Shown piece after piece: positions 1 to 10,190 of a stretch of DNA of 33,870 nt (position 1 is the stretch's first letter; every line of letters begins with the position of its first letter). The notes beneath the pieces are model-generated. The model saw only the letters and a program-made list of their open reading frames with translations, had not been told where the DNA came from and did no database searches. A program made the translations under genes and the position numbers. Source of the DNA: Proteus vulgaris (GTDB taxonomy: Bacteria > Pseudomonadota > Gammaproteobacteria > Enterobacterales > Enterobacteriaceae). The DNA lies in the NCBI RefSeq assembly GCF_016239305.1, contig NZ_JAEHOQ010000031.1, positions 1 to 33,870 of the forward strand, in the 5' to 3' direction.

Positions 1-256
1 AATAATAATTATTATTGTGTAAAAAAATATAGATTAGTTTTTATAACAAGGTTATTCTTTATGGGCTTTCGTTGTCAGAAAGAAAATAAATTAATCAAGT
101 CTTGAAAATAATTACTTATCTAATAAATAGGAATATAATTATATTAGTTATTAAAGGTAAATATTTTAATTAAAAAGAATAGGTAAATGTTGTATTAAAA
201 ATGAATATCTAAACTTTGCAATAAGTTGACTGAAAATGCTAATTAAGGAGAGATAA

Positions 257-685
257 GTGGAATCAACATTAGGAGCTGATTTGGCGCGTTTAGTCCGATT
301 ATGGCGTGCTTTAATTGATCATCGTCTCAAACCATTAAAATTAACTCAAACTCATTGGGTCACTTTGTATAATATTAACCAATTACCGCCAGAGCAGTCA
401 CAAATTCAATTGGCTAAAGCTATAGGTATAGAGCAACCTTCTTTAGTAAGAACATTAGATCAACTGGAAGAAAAAAAACTGATATGTAGACATACATGTG
501 CAAATGATCGCAGAGCAAAACGTATAAAATTAACAAAAGAGTCTGAACCTTTTATTAATGAAGTCTATGCTGTTATAGAGCAAACAAGACGAGAAATATT
601 GGGTGATATTCGACGAGATGAAATTGAAACATTAATTGGTATTATTCAAAAATTGGAAAAAAACATAAATAGATTAAATAGCTAA
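257..685 (+). CDS. slyA: Transcriptional regulator SlyA (MarR family)
   Basis: MarR-family winged-helix DNA-binding protein of 142 residues, close in length to the 144-146 residue enterobacterial SlyA. SlyA relieves H-NS silencing and controls envelope and virulence genes. The N-terminal dimerisation region ([20 protein letters not shown]) and the recognition-helix region ([18 protein letters not shown], about residues 56-73) are nearly identical to E. coli SlyA as I recall it. The wing is at [13 protein letters not shown] (about 81-93). The start is a GTG: an in-frame TAA sits immediately before it (254-256) and AAGGAG (245-250) is well placed, so no longer start is possible. It converges on slyB and shares a bidirectional terminator with it. 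Confidence 0.95.
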   Translation: MESTLGADLARLVRLWRALIDHRLKPLKLTQTHWVTLYNINQLPPEQSQIQLAKAIGIEQPSLVRTLDQLEEKKLICRHTCANDRRAKRIKLTKESEPFINEVYAVIEQTRREILGDIRRDEIETLIGIIQKLEKNINRLNS

Positions 686-817
686 TAATTTCAAAATCCA
701 TATATAATCTATTTAAATAAAGATTAATTACTATTGTGATAATAATTATTACGTGAGGATAATAAATAGGTAGGTTATATATTTAATCTCTCTTTAAATT
801 CATTATTATTAGATCAT

Positions 818-851
818 AAAAAAACAGGCAACATTAAGTTGCCTGTTTTAT
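818..851. terminator. Bidirectional terminator between slyA and slyB
   Basis: Perfect 12-bp inverted repeat (821-832 with 838-849, loop ATTAA). It has an A-run on the left and a T-run on the right, so it can end both the rightward slyA transcript and the leftward slyB transcript. Confidence 0.9.
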
Positions 852-860
852 ATTCATTAA

Positions 861-1328
861 TTATCGAGGAGATACAGTTAAATTATTTCCATTACCAATA
901 ACTGCAACACGTTGACCTTGGCTATAAACAGTATTATCTGCTTTTTGAACGATAGCCACAGTTTTACCGCTATCTAGACGAACTTCAATTTGAATACCTT
1001 TGGTGGTATTTAATGCACCTTGTGCTTGTTGTCCTGCCATACCACCTGCGATTGCACCAGCTGCTGTTGCAAGGTTACGACCTGTGCCACCACCAATTGT
1101 ATTACCTAACATTCCGCCAAGAACAGCACCACCAATGGCACCTAAGACATTTTCATCACTGCCTGCCTGAATATTAACTGCACGAACAGAAACAATCGTA
1201 CCATAAGTAATATTTTGCGCTTGTTTGGCTTGGCTTGCCGTGTAAGTGTCGCCCGACAATGAACTTGTGTTCACACAACCAGTAAGAACGGTCATTGTAA
1301 AAAGACCAATAAGTAAATGCTTAAACAT
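861..1328 (-). CDS. slyB: Outer membrane lipoprotein SlyB (glycine-zipper, Pcp/SlyB family)
   Basis: Predicted lipoprotein of 155 residues, the same length as E. coli SlyB. The start at 1328 (MFKHLLIGLF) is preferred over an upstream in-frame ATG at 1358. It has GGAG about 7 nt upstream and gives a standard lipoprotein signal with lipobox LTGC (Cys18); the longer start would add ten residues before the signal. A glycine-zipper segment (GAIGGAVLGGMLGNTIGGG) and a second Gly/Ala-rich segment follow, typical of the 17 kDa surface antigen family. SlyB is PhoP-controlled in other enterics and supports outer-membrane integrity. I saw no clear pair of PhoP half-sites upstream here. Confidence 0.93.
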   Translation of the reverse strand: MFKHLLIGLFTMTVLTGCVNTSSLSGDTYTASQAKQAQNITYGTIVSVRAVNIQAGSDENVLGAIGGAVLGGMLGNTIGGGTGRNLATAAGAIAGGMAGQQAQGALNTTKGIQIEVRLDSGKTVAIVQKADNTVYSQGQRVAVIGNGNNLTVSPR

Positions 1329-1441
1329 AATTACTCCTAAAGAAAACCTGAGGTACATTGTTCAGGTTATACCAATGTTGTCTAGTATCAGTTATAGACT
1401 ATTTTTTGCTTATGTCGACACTGATTTTAATAATATATAGC

Positions 1442-1455
1442 TTACTATATAGTAA
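1442..1455. promoter_or_regulatory. Perfect 14-bp palindrome between slyB and anmK
   Basis: TTACTATATAGTAA is a perfect palindrome lying in the divergent intergenic region, about 95 nt before anmK and 113 nt before slyB. Its dyad symmetry and AT content fit an operator, for example for a MarR-type dimer. It is not the known SlyA consensus (TTAGCAAGCTAA). Function is unproven. Confidence 0.3.
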
Positions 1456-1549
1456 AGGCCGATAGTAAAAACAGAAGAGATTTCTGAAAAAAGAAAATAT
1501 AACATTATATGTTAAAAATTTGCATCATCTTGATTATAAGGAAAAGAAC

Positions 1550-2662
1550 ATGAGAGCAGGGCGATACATTGGCGTGATGTCTGGCACAAGTTTAGATGGT
1601 GTTGATGTTGTATTAGCTGCAATCAATAATAAGTTCGTTGCACAACAAGAAACTCATTTTTTACCTTACCCACAACTTCTACGTCAACGCATTTTAGCTG
1701 TTTGCCAAGGACAACCCACTACTCTACATGAGCTCGGCTTATTAGATGCACAATTAGGGGAGCTTTATGCTCAAGCAATTATAGAATTACTGGCAAAAGT
1801 AAAGCTTAGTGCAAGCGATATTACGGCGATAGGGTGTCATGGGCAAACGGTTTGGCATGAACCTGAAAGTGATATGCCATTTACTATACAAATCGGTGAC
1901 AATAATCGTGTGGCTGCATTAACTGGGATCACTACTGTTGGTGATTTCCGTCGTCGTGATATTGCATACGGTGGACAAGGAGCGCCTTTAGTTCCTGCTT
2001 TTCACCTTGCAGTATTAGGGCATTCTATCGAGAGACGTATTATTTTAAATATTGGGGGAATTGCCAATATTTCATTACTATTACCTGGTGTCGCAGTAAA
2101 AGGCTATGACACCGGCCCTGGCAATATGTTGTTAGATAGCTGGAACTGGATACATAATCAAACGCCTTATGATGATAATGGGCAATGGGCAGCAACAGGA
2201 AAAGTGAATGCTACATTATTAAAAGATATGCTGTCTGATCCTTATTTTTCTCGTTCAGCACCTAAAAGTACAGGGCGGGAATATTTCAATACGCAATGGC
2301 TAAACTATCATTTAGCAAGAGTACCTAATGTTTTCCCTGAAGATGTACAAGCCACTTTAGTTGAATTAACCGTAATCAGTATTGTGCAACAAATACAATT
2401 AAACGGGGGATGTGAACGTCTTTTAGTTTGTGGCGGAGGAGCGAGGAATGGGCAAATTATGCATCGTTTGGCTTCATTGTTACCAGGTACAGAAGTGGCA
2501 CCTACAGATAAATATGGTTTAAGTGGTGATGATATGGAAGCTCTTGCATTTGCTTGGCTTGCAGCTAGAACTATTGCCAATGAATCCGGAAATTTACCTT
2601 CTGTCACAGGGGCATCAAGAGAAACCGTTTTAGGGGCGATTTACCCTACAAATCCTCGTTAA
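1550..2662 (+). CDS. anmK: Anhydro-N-acetylmuramic acid kinase AnmK
   Basis: ATP-dependent hydrolase/kinase that converts 1,6-anhydro-MurNAc from murein turnover to MurNAc-6-phosphate in the cytoplasm. The protein has 370 residues; E. coli AnmK has 369. The N-terminal phosphate-binding loop [11 protein letters not shown] (9-19), the block [20 protein letters not shown] (131-150) and GYDTGPGN (about 185-192, holding the catalytic Asp of the family) are all present. The start at 1550 has AAGGA upstream; an in-frame ATG ten codons earlier (1520) lacks support and gives a non-conserved extension. The gene lies 43 nt before pdxH on the same strand, so co-transcription is likely. E. coli carries mliC at this junction; it is absent here. 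Confidence 0.95.
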   Translation: MRAGRYIGVMSGTSLDGVDVVLAAINNKFVAQQETHFLPYPQLLRQRILAVCQGQPTTLHELGLLDAQLGELYAQAIIELLAKVKLSASDITAIGCHGQTVWHEPESDMPFTIQIGDNNRVAALTGITTVGDFRRRDIAYGGQGAPLVPAFHLAVLGHSIERRIILNIGGIANISLLLPGVAVKGYDTGPGNMLLDSWNWIHNQTPYDDNGQWAATGKVNATLLKDMLSDPYFSRSAPKSTGREYFNTQWLNYHLARVPNVFPEDVQATLVELTVISIVQQIQLNGGCERLLVCGGGARNGQIMHRLASLLPGTEVAPTDKYGLSGDDMEALAFAWLAARTIANESGNLPSVTGASRETVLGAIYPTNPR

Positions 2663-2705
2663 GCGTGATATGCTGAATGCAGTTTCTCAAAAGAGAGAGT
2701 GAAAA

Positions 2706-3359
2706 ATGACAGATCTTGATTTTATTGATGTTGCTGATTTACGCCGTGAATATATGAAAGGTGGATTACGACGTCATGAATTAACGGAACAGCCATTGGT
2801 GTTGTTTGAGAAATGGCTAAAACAAGCTTGTGAAGCGCGTTTAAGTGATCCTACAGCAATGTGTGTTGCAACTGTTGATGAAAATGGACAACCTTACCAG
2901 CGTATCGTGTTATTAAAACACTTTGATGAACATGGCTTAGTCTTTTACACCAACTTGGGCAGTCGTAAAGCAAGTCATTTAGAACATAACCAAAGAGTTA
3001 GTTTGTTATTTCCTTGGTATCCCTTAGAAAGACAAGTCTGTTTTTTAGGGAAGGCGGAAAAACTTTCTCCTATTGAAGTCCTGAAATACTTCCATAGTCG
3101 CCCTAAAGATAGTCAAATTGCGGCTTGGGCTTCTCAACAGTCTTCTCGTATTTCCGCAAGAGGCGTGTTAGAAAGTAAATTTCTGGAATTAAAACAGAAA
3201 TTTCAAAATGGAGAAGTGCCATTACCAAGTTTCTGGGGTGGATATCGTGTGACATTTGAGTCTGTTGAATTTTGGCAAGGACGAGAAAATCGTCTACACG
3301 ATCGCTTTATCTACCAAAAATCACCACAAGGATGGGATATTGAGCGATTAGCACCTTAA
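2706..3359 (+). CDS. pdxH: Pyridoxine/pyridoxamine 5'-phosphate oxidase PdxH
   Basis: FMN-dependent oxidase that forms pyridoxal 5'-phosphate from PNP or PMP, the last step of vitamin B6 synthesis and salvage. It has 217 residues against 218 in E. coli. Visible family features are the FMN-binding [18 protein letters not shown] segment (about 66-83), the [17 protein letters not shown] block (131-147) and the C-terminal [14 protein letters not shown] motif. Arg196 and His198 in that motif correspond to the PLP-binding Arg197/His199 of the E. coli enzyme. A purine-rich AGAGAGAG tract precedes the ATG. Another B6 gene, pdxY, follows two genes downstream, as in E. coli. Confidence 0.96.
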   Translation: MTDLDFIDVADLRREYMKGGLRRHELTEQPLVLFEKWLKQACEARLSDPTAMCVATVDENGQPYQRIVLLKHFDEHGLVFYTNLGSRKASHLEHNQRVSLLFPWYPLERQVCFLGKAEKLSPIEVLKYFHSRPKDSQIAAWASQQSSRISARGVLESKFLELKQKFQNGEVPLPSFWGGYRVTFESVEFWQGRENRLHDRFIYQKSPQGWDIERLAP

Positions 3360-3490
3360 TAGTACGCTAATAAATTTGTCTCAAAAGTCTTTTTCTACTG
3401 GTACTTAACGTAGTGGCGCTTTATGCTATACCACTTGTGTTTCACTTATATTTTAAATAGACAAAAAACAATAAACCGATGGAGTCATTG

Positions 3491-4765
3491 ATGTCTAGCA
3501 AGAACCTAATCACACAATTGCAGGAGCGTGGGCTAATCGCTCAGGTCACGGATGAGGCAGCTTTAGTTGAGCGTTTGGAGCAAGGTCCTATCGCTCTCTA
3601 TTGTGGCTTCGATCCTACCGCTGATAGCCTGCACTTGGGGCATTTGGTTCCTTTGCTGTGTTTAAAACGATTCCAACTAGCCGGGCATAAGCCTGTGGCG
3701 TTGGTGGGTGGTGCAACGGGTCTGATTGGTGATCCTAGTTTTAAAGCCACCGAGCGCAAACTGAATACCCAAGATACTGTTCACGAATGGGTAGAAAAAA
3801 TTCGTAAACAAGTGTCACCTTTCTTAGATTTCGACAGTGGTGAAAACAGTGCGGAATTAGCAAACAACTATGACTGGTTTGGTCAAATGGATGTGCTAAC
3901 ATTCCTGCGTGATATCGGTAAACACTTCTCTGTGAACCAAATGATCAACAAAGAAGCGGTTAAACAGCGTTTAAACCGTGACGATGTGGGTATCTCTTTT
4001 ACTGAATTCGCCTATAACCTATTACAAGCTTATGACTTCGCGTCATTAAATACGCATTTAGGTGTTGAATTACAAATCGGTGGCTCTGATCAGTGGGGTA
4101 ATATCACTTCAGGTATCGATTTAACCCGTCGTTTCAATCAGAAACAAGTATTTGGTATGACCGTACCATTAATAACTAAATCTGACGGAACTAAATTCGG
4201 TAAAACAGAAGGCGGTGCGGTTTGGTTAGATCCTAAGAAAACAAGCCCATACAAATTCTACCAGTTCTGGATCAATACAGCAGATGCTGACGTTTATCGC
4301 TTCTTAAAATTCTTCACCTTTATGAGTATTGAAGAAATTAATGCTCTTGAAGAAGAAGATAAAAATAGCGGCCAAGCGCCTCGTGCTCAACGTGTATTAG
4401 CAGAACTAGTTACTGGTTTAGTTCATGGTGAAGAAGGGTTAATCGCCGCTAAACGTATTACAGAAAGCTTATTTTCAGGTGCAATTGCAGACTTAACACA
4501 AGCTGATCTTGAACAATTAGCACAAGACGGTATGCCTACAATTGAGTTAGAAAAAGGCAGTGATTTGCAACAAGCGCTGGTTAACGCAGAATTAGTTCCT
4601 TCTCGTGGCCAGGCTCGTACGATGATTGGCTCTAACGCAGTTTCAATTAACGGCGAAAAACAAGACAATCCTGAATACGTCTTTGAAGAAAAAGATTTCT
4701 TATTTGGTCATTATTCTATTTTACGTCGCGGTAAAAAACACTACTGCCTTGTTATCTGGAAATAA
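3491..4765 (+). CDS. tyrS: Tyrosyl-tRNA synthetase TyrS
   Basis: Class Ic aminoacyl-tRNA synthetase charging tRNA-Tyr; essential and cytoplasmic. It has 424 residues, the same as E. coli TyrS. The HIGH-type signature is HLGH (48-51), the KMSKS equivalent is KFGKT (about 235-239), and a C-terminal S4 RNA-binding domain spans about 355-424. I place the start at 3491 ([10 protein letters not shown]), six bases after GGAG (3481-3484); the upstream in-frame ATG at 3479 overlaps that Shine-Dalgarno sequence. Codon choice is more GC-rich than in its neighbours, as expected of a highly expressed gene. The 131-nt gap after pdxH probably carries its own promoter. Confidence 0.97.
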   Translation: MSSKNLITQLQERGLIAQVTDEAALVERLEQGPIALYCGFDPTADSLHLGHLVPLLCLKRFQLAGHKPVALVGGATGLIGDPSFKATERKLNTQDTVHEWVEKIRKQVSPFLDFDSGENSAELANNYDWFGQMDVLTFLRDIGKHFSVNQMINKEAVKQRLNRDDVGISFTEFAYNLLQAYDFASLNTHLGVELQIGGSDQWGNITSGIDLTRRFNQKQVFGMTVPLITKSDGTKFGKTEGGAVWLDPKKTSPYKFYQFWINTADADVYRFLKFFTFMSIEEINALEEEDKNSGQAPRAQRVLAELVTGLVHGEEGLIAAKRITESLFSGAIADLTQADLEQLAQDGMPTIELEKGSDLQQALVNAELVPSRGQARTMIGSNAVSINGEKQDNPEYVFEEKDFLFGHYSILRRGKKHYCLVIWK

Positions 4766-4773
4766 TTGACAGT

Positions 4774-4805
4774 AAAGGGCAGCCAGTGAGTTGCCCTTTT
4801 TCTTA
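4774..4805 (+). terminator. Intrinsic terminator of tyrS
   Basis: Hairpin 4774-4782 with 4791-4799 (AAAGGGCA paired with TGCCCTTT, 8-nt loop), followed by a T-run, starting 9 nt after the tyrS stop codon. Confidence 0.88.
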
Positions 4806-4886
4806 ATAACAATAAATAACGTATATACCTCGCCTATGATGATAAAGCTTGGGTGTTGTGTGTATTCACAATAATCGGTTTATGTC

Positions 4887-5756
4887 ATGAAAAATATACT
4901 CTCTATTCAATCTCATGTTGTTTTCGGTCACGCAGGTAACAGTGCTTCTGAGTTTCCAATGCGTCGTATGGGTGTGAACGTCTGGCCTTTAAATACAGTA
5001 CAATTTTCAAACCACACACAATATCCAGAAAAATGGACTGGTTGCGTCATGTCAGCAGAACATATTACTGAAATTGTTGATGGTATTGCCGCAATCGGTA
5101 AACTCTCACAATGTGATGCTGTACTAAGTGGTTATTTGGGATCGGCGGAACAAGGTTTGCGTATTGTTGATATCGTTAAAAAAGTAAAACAAGCCAATCC
5201 TAACGCATGGTATTTTTGTGATCCTGTAATGGGACATCCTGAAAAAGGCTGTATTGTTCCTCCTGCTGTTTCAGGTGTTCTGTGTGAAGAAGCTTTACCA
5301 ATTAGTGATATTATCGCACCTAATCTTTTAGAACTTGAAACATTAAGTGGTGGTAAAGCACTTCACAATGTTGATGAATGTGTAAACGCTGCTCGTGAAT
5401 TGTGTAAACAAGGTCCTAAGGTTGTATTAGTAAAACACCTATCACGTGCTGGATATCGCCATGATCGCTTTGAAATGTTGTTAGTAACTGCGGAACATAG
5501 TTGGCATGTTAGTCGCCCATTAGTTGATTTTGGTGAGCGTCAACCAGTGGGAGTCGGTGATTTAACTAGTGGTTTAATGCTGGTGGATTTACTCAAAGGT
5601 GTTGAATTACAAACCGCATTAGAACACGTTGCCGCGGCAGTTTATGAAGTGATGCTTAAAACGAAAGAAATGAATGAGTATGAATTGCAACTTGTTGCTG
5701 CACAAGATCAAATGGTGCATCCAACACATAGATTCTGCGCAACACAGATAGATTAA
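4887..5756 (+). CDS. pdxY: Pyridoxal kinase PdxY
   Basis: Ribokinase-superfamily kinase that phosphorylates pyridoxal in the B6 salvage pathway. It has 289 residues against 287 in E. coli. The conserved anion-hole motif GVGD (222-225) holds the catalytic Asp225. Family blocks include [16 protein letters not shown] near the N-terminus, CDPVMGH (111-117) and APNLLELE (144-151). There is no strong Shine-Dalgarno site; the ATG at 4887 is chosen because the only ATG just before it (4882) reads straight into a TGA. With PdxH upstream, the locus supplies both salvage activities for PLP. Confidence 0.95.
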   Translation: MKNILSIQSHVVFGHAGNSASEFPMRRMGVNVWPLNTVQFSNHTQYPEKWTGCVMSAEHITEIVDGIAAIGKLSQCDAVLSGYLGSAEQGLRIVDIVKKVKQANPNAWYFCDPVMGHPEKGCIVPPAVSGVLCEEALPISDIIAPNLLELETLSGGKALHNVDECVNAARELCKQGPKVVLVKHLSRAGYRHDRFEMLLVTAEHSWHVSRPLVDFGERQPVGVGDLTSGLMLVDLLKGVELQTALEHVAAAVYEVMLKTKEMNEYELQLVAAQDQMVHPTHRFCATQID

Positions 5757-5783
5757 TTGCAATAAAATGCATTTAATTAAAAC

Positions 5784-5814
5784 AAAAACGGAGGCTTAAT
5801 AGTTTCCGTTTTTT
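5784..5814 (+). terminator. Intrinsic terminator of pdxY
   Basis: Nine-bp stem AAAAACGGA/TCCGTTTTT (5784-5792 with 5805-5813), 12-nt loop, followed by T residues, 27 nt after the pdxY stop. Confidence 0.85.
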
Positions 5815-5864
5815 GCAAGAGAGCCGTTGTAAGATATCAATGTATTATATGAATAACGATAATA

Positions 5865-6356
5865 TTATAAGTCGTCTATCTCATCTTCACTCATTAGATT
5901 ATTGATAAATACATAGAATGAAGGGGCTAAATAGAGTTGAGCATTTTTATAGTTTTCTTCGAGAGTTAGTTCATCGTTAAAAGAATCTACCGCATAAAAT
6001 AGCACGCTATTATCATCTTGATTAATACAGAAAAAATTCCCACCCCAATCAATAGCAAAAGGGATGATATTTTTAGGAATAACTTTTTTTTCAATCATAT
6101 AATAATAACAATTATCGATTAATAAAGTACTACTATCTAAAGTTAACTTATCGTATTTTATAGATTTAAATTGTGCAACCTCAAGAGGTTCAATATCATC
6201 ATTGATATAACACCAGCTCTTTAAAGGGCGACCACCATTAAATTGTAGGTAATGTTCAATAAAATCATTAGTAAATTTATATTTTAAATTATTCTCCAGT
6301 TGTTCTATTTCAAACAAAGAAATGTTTTTTTCGCAGCGCTCGAAATTATTATTCAT
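5865..6356 (-). CDS. SUKH-1 (SMI1/KNR4) domain protein, orphan immunity-like
   Basis: A 163-residue single-domain protein that I assign to the SMI1/KNR4 (SUKH-1) fold. The pattern IPFAIDWGGNFFCINQDD (about 98-115), with the helix region YKFTNDFIEHYLQFNGGRP before it and SFYVFINNL (146-154) near the end, is characteristic. In bacteria SUKH proteins mostly act as cytoplasmic immunity proteins against contact-dependent, type VI or other polymorphic toxins. No toxin gene, Rhs/CdiA tip or secretion gene lies beside it; it sits alone between pdxY and gst. AGGAAAG is well placed before the ATG. It is strongly AT-rich, which suggests transfer. A non-immunity role cannot be excluded. Confidence 0.75.
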   Translation of the reverse strand: MNNNFERCEKNISLFEIEQLENNLKYKFTNDFIEHYLQFNGGRPLKSWCYINDDIEPLEVAQFKSIKYDKLTLDSSTLLIDNCYYYMIEKKVIPKNIIPFAIDWGGNFFCINQDDNSVLFYAVDSFNDELTLEENYKNAQLYLAPSFYVFINNLMSEDEIDDL

Positions 6357-6480
6357 TTTCTTTCCTGTATTTTTATATTAATTATCTATTTTTATAATAT
6401 ATTTATACTCCATTTATCTATTAACTCGCTATAGATTAATTATTTTAGATAGTAATATCTATTATATTTAGGAATGTTTG

Positions 6481-6522
6481 AAAAAAGAATAGCTCAAGTA
6501 ATTTTATGTTACTTGAGCTATT
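6481..6522 (-). terminator. Intrinsic terminator of gst
   Basis: Perfect 14-bp stem (6488-6501 with 6509-6522), 7-nt loop. Read on the minus strand it is followed by six T residues (the A-run 6481-6486). It lies just downstream of the gst stop codon. Confidence 0.9.
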
Positions 6523-6545
6523 TAAATCCTCAAAAAGAAAAGCAA

Positions 6546-7217
<672 letters not shown>

Positions 7218-7373
7218 TCATTAACATAAGATAATAAGGTGTTCTAAGAAATTAGCAAACTCAAATGATGCGAATGAAAAAGGCTTTTGTAAATCTGTGA
7301 ACAAGACAGATAATCGATGAAATTATAAGAAAATAAGTATCCTTTATATTAATTATATAAACTTATTTAATTA

Positions 7374-8075
7374 TTATTCTTCAAATGAAGGTAGAAAAGA
7401 AATATCAAGATAATAAATCTTGGGGTTTCTCTTATCGACATAAACTGTAACCAGTTCTTTATTAATATAAGGAGTGGGATCAAAAAAGATATAACCACTT
7501 TTATAACGAATTAAACGATTATTCAATGTGTCATGATAATCTGCAATGATTTGATAAGGAGAACGGCGATTAATCCGAATATTATTATTAATAATAACCT
7601 CAGATATTTTTACATTAATAGGCATACCATCACGTTTCAATCGTTGATCTCTACTGGCTCTTCTTCTTATAAAATACAATGGGATAAGTCCCGTTAAAGC
7701 AAATACCAAACCAAAAACACCTAATATAGTGCCAGCACCATATAAACCTAGAAAGTTGTTAATCGTTGCTCTTTGAGGATCATTTTGAAGATAAATAACG
7801 CTAATATTTTCACCAAGATGAAAACGAGGTGGGTTGCTACCTTCTAGTGAACGAAAAGTGATTTCTCTATTATCATTAGTAGTAAATTGAATAATAGGAT
7901 GATAAACACTTCTCTCATTCGAGGAGTTACTCATACTTAGGTCAATAATAACACCTGTTGTTTCTATTCCATTTCTTACTAAATGTAATTCTGATTTAAT
8001 AACAAATAAAGCGACAATAAAAATAACCACGCCGATAATAGCAAAAATATAAAACAGGAATTTAAATTTTTTCAT
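7374..8075 (-). CDS. DUF3592 domain membrane protein
   Basis: A 233-residue protein of unknown function. A transmembrane helix at about 7-27 is followed by a soluble domain with the DUF3592 pattern: GIETTGVIIDL, then HPIIQFTTNDNREITF, then a turn with LGENISVIYLQNDPQRATIN. A second helix lies at about 111-134, followed by a basic stretch (FIRRRASRDQRLKRDG) and a C-terminal domain repeating the same strand pattern (GMPINVKISEV ... VTVYVDKRNPKIYYLD). AAAGGA upstream supports the ATG. It appears monocistronic. The two related beta-domains around one helix suggest internal duplication (inference). Confidence 0.7.
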   Translation of the reverse strand: MKKFKFLFYIFAIIGVVIFIVALFVIKSELHLVRNGIETTGVIIDLSMSNSSNERSVYHPIIQFTTNDNREITFRSLEGSNPPRFHLGENISVIYLQNDPQRATINNFLGLYGAGTILGVFGLVFALTGLIPLYFIRRRASRDQRLKRDGMPINVKISEVIINNNIRINRRSPYQIIADYHDTLNNRLIRYKSGYIFFDPTPYINKELVTVYVDKRNPKIYYLDISFLPSFEE

Positions 8076-8383
8076 ACATTAAATCCTTTTATTAATATGT
8101 AATTATTCTATCTGTAATGAGTGAAAAGATTATAGGAATTAACTAAAAAACAAAAGTTAAATTTATCTAAAAATTAACTACTCTAAATATGAAGTTCAAA
8201 AAGAGTGAAACCAAGATGAAATGTTGGTTATTCATCAACAAAAGAGCAAAATAATTATACATAGAAAAGGCTTAAAAAGATCTAACAGGAAGGAGGAAAT
8301 GAATATACACAGGAACGTTATTATCATAAAGAAGCCAGCCTTAATGATTTAGGCTGGCTTTTATTATTATTCAGGCAATAGAA
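8076..8383. other. Intergenic region between the DUF3592 gene and fabI
   Basis: About 308 nt. The right end holds the fabI terminator hairpin. The left part is the upstream region of the DUF3592 gene and shows no recognisable operator. A strong purine tract (AGGAAGGAGG, 8287-8296) precedes a 17-codon plus-strand ORF (8299-8352), but this runs into the hairpin and I do not call it a gene. Confidence 0.5.
8325..8364 (-). terminator. Terminator downstream of fabI
   Basis: Ten-bp GC-rich stem AAGCCAGCCT/AGGCTGGCTT (8332-8341 with 8351-8360), 9-nt loop, with T-rich flanks on both strands, just after the fabI stop codon in its reading direction. Confidence 0.8.
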
Positions 8384-9172
8384 TTATTTTAGTTCTAATT
8401 CATTCATTGCTGCGATGCTAAAACCACCATCAACGTGGATGATTTCACCAGTAATACCACCTGATAAATCAGAGCATAAGAATGCTGCAGTATTACCTAC
8501 ATCTTCGGTTGTTACAGTGCGACGCAGTGGAGTTACTGATTCGCAATGGCTTAACATTTTACGGAAGTCTTTGATACCAGACGCTGCTAATGTACGGATT
8601 GGGCCAGCAGAGATACCGTTAACACGAATACCTTCAGGACCCATGGCGTTTGCCATATAACGTACGTTAGCCTCTAAAGACGCTTTAGCCAGACCCATGA
8701 CGTTATAGTTAGGGATTGCACGTTCAGCACCTAAATAAGTCAGAGTTAACAACGCAGAATTTGGATTTAGCATTTCACGGCTTGCTTTTGCCATCGCAAC
8801 AAAGCTGTATGCGCTAATATCGTGAGCAATTTTAAAACCTTCACGAGTAACAGCGTTAACATAGTCACCATCTAATTGGTCAGCAGGTGCAAAACCGATA
8901 GAGTGAACAAAACCATCGTATTTTGGCCAAACTTTTGCAAGTTCTGCATACATGGTATCGATGCTTTCGTCTTTTGACACATCACACTCTAATACGATAT
9001 TTGAGTCTAATGATGCAGCAAATTCTTCAACGCGTGGTTTCAGTTTTTCATTTTGGTAAGTAAATGCAAGTTCTGCACCTTGGTCACGCATAGCTTTGGC
9101 AATACCATAAGCAATTGATAATTTACTAGCAACACCAGTAATAAGAATGCGTTTGCCGGTCATAAAGCCCAT
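8384..9172 (-). CDS. fabI: Enoyl-[acyl-carrier-protein] reductase (NADH) FabI
   Basis: Catalyses the last reduction of each type II fatty-acid elongation cycle; it is the triclosan and diazaborine target. It is a short-chain dehydrogenase fold of 262 residues, identical in length to E. coli FabI. The cofactor loop [13 protein letters not shown] (11-23) and the catalytic Tyr146, Tyr156 and Lys163 (YNVMGLAK) are present. The start at 9172 ([10 protein letters not shown]) has AAGGAT upstream; the 25-codon in-frame extension to 9247 is not conserved. Residues linked to inhibitor resistance in E. coli are wild type at Gly93, Met159 and Phe203. Position 241 is Thr where E. coli has Ser. Gene order fabI-sapFDCBA matches E. 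coli. Confidence 0.96.
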   Translation of the reverse strand: MGFMTGKRILITGVASKLSIAYGIAKAMRDQGAELAFTYQNEKLKPRVEEFAASLDSNIVLECDVSKDESIDTMYAELAKVWPKYDGFVHSIGFAPADQLDGDYVNAVTREGFKIAHDISAYSFVAMAKASREMLNPNSALLTLTYLGAERAIPNYNVMGLAKASLEANVRYMANAMGPEGIRVNGISAGPIRTLAASGIKDFRKMLSHCESVTPLRRTVTTEDVGNTAAFLCSDLSGGITGEIIHVDGGFSIAAMNELELK

Positions 9173-9380
9173 AGCTGTATCCTTGTTTTTTTCGTAAATC
9201 GCGATAATAACGTCATTCACAGTTTTATTTATCTGTTGGGTTATCACGCTTATTGTTAATAAACGTGGCTGATTCTACCACGACATTTGTAAATTTGTTT
9301 AATTTCCCTAGCACCTCCGAGGAGTTAAGGAAAAAGGGCGAAATAATGTGCAATTAACATTAGGCCTATATTGTTTACAC

Positions 9381-10190
9381 TTAAGTTAAATCCTGGCGCC
9401 AAGCTTCGGCTGTTAAGGCTTCACCAAAATGGCTTGCAACTAATCTTCGTGTGACTTCATGCAAAGGTGAAGCAAGAACTTCGGCTGTATTACCGCGTTC
9501 AACAACTTCGCCATTATCCATCACAATAATCTTATCGCTAATATGTTTAGTCATACCTAAATTTTGTGTTACATAAATATAAGCAATATCATGAGTCTCT
9601 TGCAGTTCTAACATCAAGTTTATAATTTGTGATCGTAAAGACATATCTAATGATGCGATAGCTTCATCTGCAATAATCACTTGAGGCTGTAAAATTAATG
9701 CTCTTGCAAGTGCGATACGTTGACGCTGACCTGATGCAAACATATGGGGATAATAATTGGCATGTTCAGGCAAAAGACCCACTTGGCGTAATGTCTGATA
9801 AATGCGCTTTTCACGTTCAATAGCACTCAAGTCAGTGTTAAGACGTAAAGGAATATCTAATGTTTGACCGATACGTTGACGAGGATTTAATGAGTTAGTG
9901 GGATCTTGGAATATCATTCTAATGCGTTGACTACGATAAGAGTAATCACCGAAATGCAGTTGATGCCCATTAATAAAAATATCCCCGCCTGTAGGTTCAG
10001 TTACACCTGATAACATTCTTGCTAATGTCGATTTTCCTGAACCATTGGCACCAATAATGGCTAAGGTTTGTTTTGGCTCAAGCGTAAAACTAATTGGTTT
10101 TACAGCTTCTAATTGTTGACGTCGGAATAACCCAGTGCGATAGCGAAAGGTTTTTGAAAGATTTTTTACCTCAAGCAGTTTATCGAACAT
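9381..10190 (-). CDS. sapF: SapF, ATP-binding protein of the Sap ABC transporter
   Basis: Second ATPase of the Sap (peptide-type) importer system, 269 residues. Walker A is GANGSGKST, the Q-loop is IFQDP, Walker B is [12 protein letters not shown]. The ABC signature is degenerate (FASGQRQ instead of LSGGQ), as also in E. coli SapF (LAPGQKQ). The start at 10190 ([10 protein letters not shown]) overlaps the end of sapD by 11 nt and has TGGAG 7 nt upstream; an in-frame ATG at 10205 would start before that site. Last gene of sapABCDF; the overlap implies translational coupling. In other enterics Sap proteins are linked to antimicrobial-peptide resistance, and SapD/SapF to Trk potassium uptake. 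Confidence 0.95.
   Translation of the reverse strand: MFDKLLEVKNLSKTFRYRTGLFRRQQLEAVKPISFTLEPKQTLAIIGANGSGKSTLARMLSGVTEPTGGDIFINGHQLHFGDYSYRSQRIRMIFQDPTNSLNPRQRIGQTLDIPLRLNTDLSAIEREKRIYQTLRQVGLLPEHANYYPHMFASGQRQRIALARALILQPQVIIADEAIASLDMSLRSQIINLMLELQETHDIAYIYVTQNLGMTKHISDKIIVMDNGEVVERGNTAEVLASPLHEVTRRLVASHFGEALTAEAWRQDLT

Noticed and set aside
214-225. Possible SlyA site (CTTTGCAATAAG) upstream of slyA
   Set aside because: Only partly similar to TTAGCAAGCTAA and not symmetric enough to call.
8299-8352. Seventeen-codon plus-strand ORF behind a very strong Shine-Dalgarno-like tract
   Set aside because: The tract is only two bases from the ATG and the ORF runs into the fabI terminator hairpin; probably chance.
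9173-9247. Twenty-five-codon N-terminal extension of fabI
   Set aside because: The ATG at 9172 has a good ribosome binding site and gives exactly the usual FabI length; the extension is not conserved and contains AT-rich promoter-like sequence.
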